Made by a program: the position numbers and the translations under genes. Under the pieces are notes generated by a model. The model searched no databases, had not been told where the DNA came from, and worked only from the letters and a program-made list of their open reading frames with translations. Shown piece after piece: positions 59,901 through 64,000 of a stretch of DNA of 64,000 bases. Origin of the DNA: Begonia masoniana (Eukaryota > Streptophyta > Magnoliopsida > Cucurbitales > Begoniaceae); the NCBI GenBank assembly GCA_022432975.1, contig CM039512.1, positions 32,572,545 through 32,636,544 of the forward strand, given 5' to 3'. How positions within the stretch are numbered: the first letter of the stretch is position 1; every line of letters starts with the position of its first letter.

Positions 59901-62396
59901 TCATCATGACCACGCGAAAACCTTATACATTCAATCTTACATGGTCTCCTTGAGCAATCTGAACCTTTCTCTTCAACTGTCTTCACCTAACACATGTGCA
60001 TTACAGTAGTTAAATCAAAATCCTAAAACTCTACTCATAAATCATCCTAGGATCTATTAGCTAAAGTCATCCCCGAATCCTTGGTTTGATATACTGTGCA
60101 GAATCTAAAATTCAAAATAAAACAAACAGGTTCTATTATTGATTAAATCTGAGTTGGTTACTTAAAATGTCCAGAATCGATTCGGGTTGACATTACTACC
60201 CTCGGATTCTAAAATGTTCCAATACTACTCGGCCATTGATAAAATCCGAGTTCAAATGCCGAGCTGAAAACAGAGCTCCAAACACAAACAGATAACTACA
60301 TTGTCCATTACATACCTCGGGTGCGGATTCGCAGAGGAATGCGGATAGAAACCGGTCGTCGGCGAGGAAAACACTGATAGCAGTGAGCGGGGCTTGGGAG
60401 AGAAGAAATCGCCGGAAAGGGTGGTGTCGGCTACAGTGGTTTAAATGAAGTTTAAATCCTTTCCTTTCTCTTTAAATACAGGCCTCAATCCTCCATTATT
60501 ACAACTTTGCCACTCAACCTAGTTTAGATCCACATGTAATTAATTAAGCTTGGCATAAATCCTAAACTACGAAGATTAAATATTTATGACCGTTAATACA
60601 GTTAAGAAAATCACCTGGCCGTTAACTCGGGTGTTACAGAAGAAATAAAGACGCCCAGATGAATAGAGAAATTCCACACTCAAGAATAATGGCGTCGGCA
60701 CCTTTCAACATAAAAAGCAAAGACTTTTATAACGAGTGCTAGGTGAAGATCTGTTTCTCTCAACAGTATATTCTCGAAACAGACTTTTCATTCAAAAGAT
60801 CTTATCCCATAAAATCAGCATAAATATCTAAATAACTCTGCCTGGTAAAGTTGCCGTAGAGACACTTTCAATGACATTTTAGTAAAGAATCCCAAATAAT
60901 AAGGAATATGTACCATGTTTGTTACGATTCTTTTTTCAACAAATCACATTTGAATTGACGAAATATTCTGCCAGATATAATCTCCAAAATCGAAGGATAG
61001 AATAATATATATTCCAAAAGAATATAATTTCCAAAAAGATATATAACCAAAAATAATCTTTTGCCAAAAATATAATGCCAACACACAATAGCATTAACAA
61101 AGGGTCCTTACATGTAGATTCTTTAGTTCTTAAATGGGATTAAAGTCATGAGACATAATTTGAACTTAGAATCTCATATTCGGATATCAAGACAAATTGC
61201 CGCCAAATGTCAAGAGTTTAAACAATTAAGATTAATTGAATCATTTATATTATTTTTTAACCCAAAATATTGACAACAACATGACAATGCTTGCACAATG
61301 AACCATACCGAAGTTTGTGATGCCCCATAAGTCGCTGGTCGGGAACTGAACAATGAAGGATAGTTGACACCGCTAAAATGGGAAGAGATAGAAGTTTCAA
61401 CTGATCCAGTGGACTCTGGAGATGACGTCCCAGATGATCGTGCATCATCTTCCTACAATTCTCGGTATATTAAAAAGATGCTTGATAAGACAACTTCTCC
61501 TAGAAACATGGAAGTTGGACATAGATCCTGTTTTAAACGAAATACATGCTTAGTGTACCTCTACTTCAGATGGTTCCAAAAGACTTTTCGCCCACAAGTC
61601 ATCATAACTAACTGATTGCCTATGGATTATATTATCATCGTCAACATCAGGAGCATCAGTTCCAGCACCAGCAAGAAACTCATTAACCTAAGATAAAACA
61701 AACAATAAGGCAAATAAAAAATAAGGATTCAGTCTCCATCTAGACTTATGATCATTTACATTGATTTCACTACCTTATCAAATTCAAATTCAATGACCTC
61801 AATAAATAAGTAATATAAACATTTTGAGATTGTTTCTTATAGAAGTTAGATTGTAGTTACTCCTTATTTCCTATCTTACAAATTGCATAACAATAAGTTT
61901 TTCTATAGTTTTGTTAATTTTATTTATTTTGCCAGTCGATGTCATAGTAATTCTTGTCATTCGATTCAGTCATGACAAAATTGATCTGGATATATTAGAC
62001 AAATTATTAACTTTGTCTATATAATTGGTGTATCTGTTTGTATAGAATATTGATCCAAACCAATCTTGAAGGAGTCCAATCATGTCATGATTGCATCAGC
62101 ATGGTGTGGCAAAAAATCACTATTACAGCAATCAATAGCGAAGGAAAGCCTTACCCCCTGTTCATAGCTGGAGCGTTTTTACCCCATAAACCATCATCAC
62201 CAAGATTTGCTGCCCAAGCATTTACCAAGTCTTCATCAAGGGTGTTTGACTCAATTTGGACAGGCTTAGATTCATAAATAAGATCAGAAATTCCAGTAGC
62301 AACGGCAGGATCACTGAAGCCAGTCGATGCACTTATGTTGTGCTTTGTGCGATAGATGTCAATAAGCTTAGAACTGGCAAAGAATTTGAAATAGAC
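44991..62396 (-). CDS. TASH3: TASH3-like SH3-domain protein, last seven exons (partial)
   Basis: Minus-strand exons in order: 62396-62155, 61687-61559, 61452-61309, 50382-50311, 50231-50055, 45334-45275 and 45065-44991 (stop TGA). They encode about 298 residues: LVNAWAANLGDDGLWG, VNEFLAGAGTDAPDV, SYDDLWAKSLLE, FSNTSGGPSIYENISSP, then a C-terminal SH3 domain (ALYDFTAGGDDE, EEVEIEYEVDGWFY, MAGLVPVLYV). This matches the plant SH3 protein known as TASH3, a subunit of the TPLATE complex in clathrin-mediated endocytosis; identification is from remembered family features. Oddities: the donor after GWFY reads AT instead of GT, two extra G's sit at the first donor, and two retrotransposons occupy introns. 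Upstream exons lie beyond the window. Confidence 0.75.
45366..45597 (+). repeat. 5' LTR of the near-intact copia
   Basis: 232 bp, TG...CA ends, followed directly by TTTG and the primer binding site. Compared with the 3' LTR it differs at four sites (A/G, A/C, C/T, T/C). Confidence 0.92.
45602..45613 (+). promoter_or_regulatory. Primer binding site of the near-intact copia
   Basis: TGGTATCAGAGC, complementary to the initiator tRNA-Met 3' end, 4 bp after the LTR. Confidence 0.88.
45646..49719 (+). pseudogene. Copia gag-pol polyprotein with two stop codons
   Basis: ATG at 45646 starts gag. TAG at 45679-45681 (codon 12) interrupts it, after which one frame runs from 45682 to TGA at 49075-49077 and on to 49719, inside the 3' LTR. 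Domains: gag core (to about 46250), basic RGRGRGG linker, knuckle CYYCNRFGHVKADC (about 46450-46492), protease LDSGCSNHMSG (about 46597-46630), integrase zinc region (WHLRYGHLN ... CEGCIYGKQ), and integrase core (HADLCGPM near 47181, RTDRGGEF near 47370, NGIAERKN near 47470). RT ([12 protein letters not shown] near 48527, YVDDMIYMG near 48668) and RNase H (FNDSDYAG near 49153, ARTKHIDIQVHFIRE near 49437) follow. Both stops are explained by single C-to-T changes. Confidence 0.9.
49623..49854 (+). repeat. 3' LTR of the near-intact copia
   Basis: 232 bp, same ends as the 5' LTR, preceded by the AAGGTGGAG purine tract and followed by the AAAAA target duplication and TASH3-like intron sequence. 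Confidence 0.92.
50520..51601 (-). repeat. 3' LTR of the gag-protease Sirevirus
   Basis: On the minus strand it starts TGTTAATGCTATTGTG right after the purine tract. The end next to the host has TA instead of TG on the plus strand (50520-50521). A TATAAAAG box on the minus strand lies at about 51225-51232, a good promoter candidate, also present in the other LTR near 60728. The small open frames within are incidental. Confidence 0.9.
51602..52625 (-). other. Non-coding 3' part of the gag-protease Sirevirus
   Basis: Contains the polypurine tracts (51602-51670; CTCCCCCTGA twice on the plus strand) and otherwise AT-rich DNA. No integrase, RT or RNase H motif could be found in any frame, so about 3 kb of pol is absent compared with the Sirevirus at 14346-25545. 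Confidence 0.75.
52626..54959 (-). pseudogene. Sirevirus gag-protease ORF with one in-frame stop
   Basis: ATG at 54959 starts gag (LLNENNYAYWKARMKAFIKA, CESAKKAWDILQTTYEGTS, LRSLPQRFAYKVTAIEGAKD). Then come knuckle CRECDGFGHIQAEC (about 54055-54014), acidic and coiled-coil regions, knuckle CHYCFHQGHIRPRC (about 53194-53153), protease YFDSGCSRHMTS (about 53005-52970) and KGLKANLISISQLCD. The frame stops at 52626 without entering integrase. One in-frame TGA lies at 53658-53660, at the junction of a coiled-coil segment (NENGSLQDCVIDLEAKLKS) present three times in tandem. Such gag-only Sirevirus derivatives could be mobilised by relatives; that is inference. Confidence 0.85.
53513..53740 (-). repeat. 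Threefold coiled-coil repeat within gag
   Basis: Three direct copies of a block of about 60-90 bp (plus-strand words GCTTCCAAATCAATAACAC and CTTGAAGACTTCCATTTTCG) lie at about 53513-53580, 53604-53660 and 53672-53740. The copies are almost identical, so duplication is recent. The middle join carries the stop codon. Confidence 0.85.
55013..55027 (-). promoter_or_regulatory. Primer binding site of the gag-protease Sirevirus
   Basis: Minus-strand TGGTATCAGAGCGGG, beginning with the initiator tRNA-Met complement, 2-3 bp from the 5' LTR edge. Confidence 0.88.
56039..57801. repeat. 121-bp tandem array with CCGAT/CCGGT sub-units (about 14 copies)
   Basis: Units start with CATCTGCCGATCGC at 56176, 56296, 56417, 56538 and so on. 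Each unit is itself made of four related blocks: CATCTGCCGATCGCTAAACG, CATCATCCGGTCACTAGACG, TATCATCCGGTAAAAAG and GATCATCCGGTGAC. One copy near 57507-57600 lacks about 27 bp. Single copies of related words (CATCAACCGAT, CATCTACCGAT, CATCTTCCGAT) lie just left at 55850-56039 and look like the source. Confidence 0.95.
57907..59666. repeat. 38-bp tandem array (about 46 copies)
   Basis: Repeated words TCATATTCATCGTTCATT and TCATCATTCATAATCATGGG with a 38-bp period and almost no variation. The array begins about 80 bp after CCTAATGCTTAGTAAGG, the same place as the 23-bp repeats of the solo LTR at 26740. Confidence 0.95.
60644..61099 (-). repeat. Outer part of the gag-protease Sirevirus 5' LTR
   Basis: Continues the LTR interrupted at 55655; matches 51150-51601 with a few substitutions. 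Ends GCATTAACA at 61099, followed by the AAGGG duplication and TASH3-like intron. Confidence 0.92.
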
Positions 62397-62555
62397 CTAA
62401 GATAATAGAAAAAAAAAACGAAAAGGCAAGTTTTTTTTCCATACAAGAAACATTTGATAGTTGGAATATCCACCATGAAACTATCAGGAGCGACTTGAAA
62501 TGTGCATGCTTGTTAGACAGAGGACAGGGGTGACCAAAGTTAAAAAAAAAAAAAA

Positions 62556-63123
<568 letters not shown>

Positions 63124-64000
63124 AAAAAATAGATAAATAAGAAAAAAAAAACAAATACATGATAGATTTTTTTAGCAAAAAACACCAACTTGTTTCAAAT
63201 ATGATCATCAATCGATAAAGAACAAATTAATATTAAATATTATCAAATGATGAAATGGAAACTAAGAACATTATAAGCCTATCAAATAAATCAAAATAAT
63301 CTGTGTAACATCTCACCAAAGTTTCACATCTCATTTCACTTCAATAGAATGACTGACATGTTAGTCCGGCTCCAGGAAAATCACAGGAAGAAAGGGCTTG
63401 GCGTTGAGGTAGAAGCAAACATGCCATCAAGAAAAATATTGCATGATGCATTGATTACTTGATTACAAGAGACTTTGAAATTTTGCATGGATAGGTTGAG
63501 AATGAGGTATATAAACAGTCCAAATTACAGTATGGTCGCTGATTGAGTGTATTCATCATGTTCTGACAATTACAATAAAAGGATATGCAATCGTTCAGTG
63601 GAGCCATTATGACCACAACCATCTTTACTTCAATGTTAGATAGCTGCATCCATTCTTCAATCGTTATGCTAAAAGAACTTTAATTGTACTGAAGGGAGAA
63701 GACAGAGAGGGAGAAAAACTGACTGTGAGGCCCACAAGAACACTAACAACTTAACTTTTAGCAACCATACTTCTAGTGATTTGCATTTTTCTAGAAGTCC
63801 CAGAAAACTCAAAGGCTCAACAGGTTGTTCACTCTCTCCCTTCAAGCTACTCGTGATAGTCCCACTGTACTTTATTGAACTCCTCTGACTCTAGCATTAT
63901 AGCTCAAAGCTCAACAAGTAAATAATTCCAAAAGTCAGATATCTACAATTCCAAAGAAAAGACCTTCCAATTAAAATTCTCTTCTTTCAGGTAAAAAAGG
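63124..64000. other. Presumed TASH3-like intron or upstream sequence; nothing recognised
   Basis: Neither strand shows an exon with family features up to the window end. The open frame at 63455-63649 on the minus strand has no recognisable motif. Upstream TASH3-like exons are expected beyond 64000. Confidence 0.45.

Larger units (their letters stand above)
55656..60638 (-). mobile_element. Gypsy solo LTR of 4,983 bp with two minisatellites, TSD GAAGA
   Basis: Bounded by TGTAACGACCCGG and CGGGTGTTACA, with perfect GAAGA duplications at 55651-55655 and 60639-60643. The uninterrupted target is seen in the sister LTR at 51148. There is no gag, pol, PBS or PPT. The ends, the shared TAAGCCTAATGCTTAGTAAGG word (57807 on) and layout relate it to the solo LTR at 26740 and to the gypsy LTR at 10548-14345, with which it is placed on the minus strand. 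About 70 % of its length is the 121-bp and 38-bp arrays. No coding sequence was found in 59665-60638, which is ordinary LTR DNA. Confidence 0.9.
50520..61099 (-). mobile_element. Non-autonomous Sirevirus (gag-protease only), TSD AAGGG
   Basis: Minus orientation. The 3' LTR is at 50520-51601 and the 5' LTR at 55030-55655 plus 60644-61099; both total 1,082 bp. AAGGG flanks both ends (50515-50519 and 61100-61104). A primer binding site precedes gag. Purine tracts read on the minus strand as GGGGGAGAT directly before the 3' LTR (51602 on), with more GGGGGAG copies to about 51670. The internal region codes gag and protease only; integrase, RT and RNase H are missing. About 18 differences between LTRs by eye. 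It sits in a TASH3-like intron in gene orientation. Confidence 0.92.

Noticed and set aside
61364..61615. Plus-strand open frame of 83 codons
   Set aside because: It is the shadow of two TASH3-like exons on the minus strand, whose splice sites and protein match fit far better.

Overview
The window looks like nuclear DNA of a eudicot plant. It is AT-rich, has spliced genes with GT..AG introns, and is dominated by plant LTR retrotransposons (Sirevirus-type and other Ty1/copia, Tekay-type Ty3/gypsy, Cassandra-type TRIMs). The species cannot be named from the sequence.

Three host genes are visible. (1) At the left edge is the 3' end of an Orn/Lys/Arg decarboxylase-family gene, with a one-base shift before its stop. 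(2) A complete four-exon cytochrome P450 of the CYP716 family (40909-43307, +) has every signature motif intact. (3) The 3' half of a TASH3-like SH3-domain gene (TPLATE endocytic adaptor complex) runs on the minus strand, with seven exons spread over 44991-62396. Its introns hold two large retrotransposons, and it carries a changed splice donor and two extra bases at another donor.

The rest is mobile DNA in layers. Positions 1210-5892 hold a Sirevirus-like LTR, a decayed hAT transposase and part of a gypsy LTR, ending at a 100-N gap. Positions 5993-14345 are a minus-strand Tekay chromovirus whose 3.8-kb LTR carries a 55-bp double-hairpin array. That LTR sits inside the 5' LTR of a Sirevirus (14346-25545) with gag, pol, an env-like ORF and a 3.0-kb 3' LTR containing 500 T's and 63 copies of a 24-bp unit. 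The Sirevirus sits in an older copia element (25546 to about 33410), which also received a gypsy solo LTR (26740-29050, TSD GAATT) and a 5S-containing Cassandra TRIM (29623-30462). Next come a TIR element carrying a piece of a CHX cation/H+ antiporter gene (33739-35259) and a second TRIM (38034-38518). In the TASH3-like introns are a near-intact copia (45366-49854, TSD AAAAA) and a non-autonomous gag-protease Sirevirus (50520-61099, TSD AAGGG), whose 5' LTR is split by a 4,983-bp gypsy solo LTR (55656-60638, TSD GAAGA).

The most unusual signal is in the LTRs. Elements of different superfamilies carry CpG-containing, partly palindromic repeat clusters. The Sirevirus at 14346-25545 and the gypsy solo LTR at 55656-60638 share exact 11-mers (CATCTACCGAT, CATCTTCCGAT), and each has amplified a CCGAT-type unit into a long array. 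Two homopolymer runs (511 C, 500 T) and the N gap are probably assembly problems, and they lie where LTR structure is hardest to assemble.
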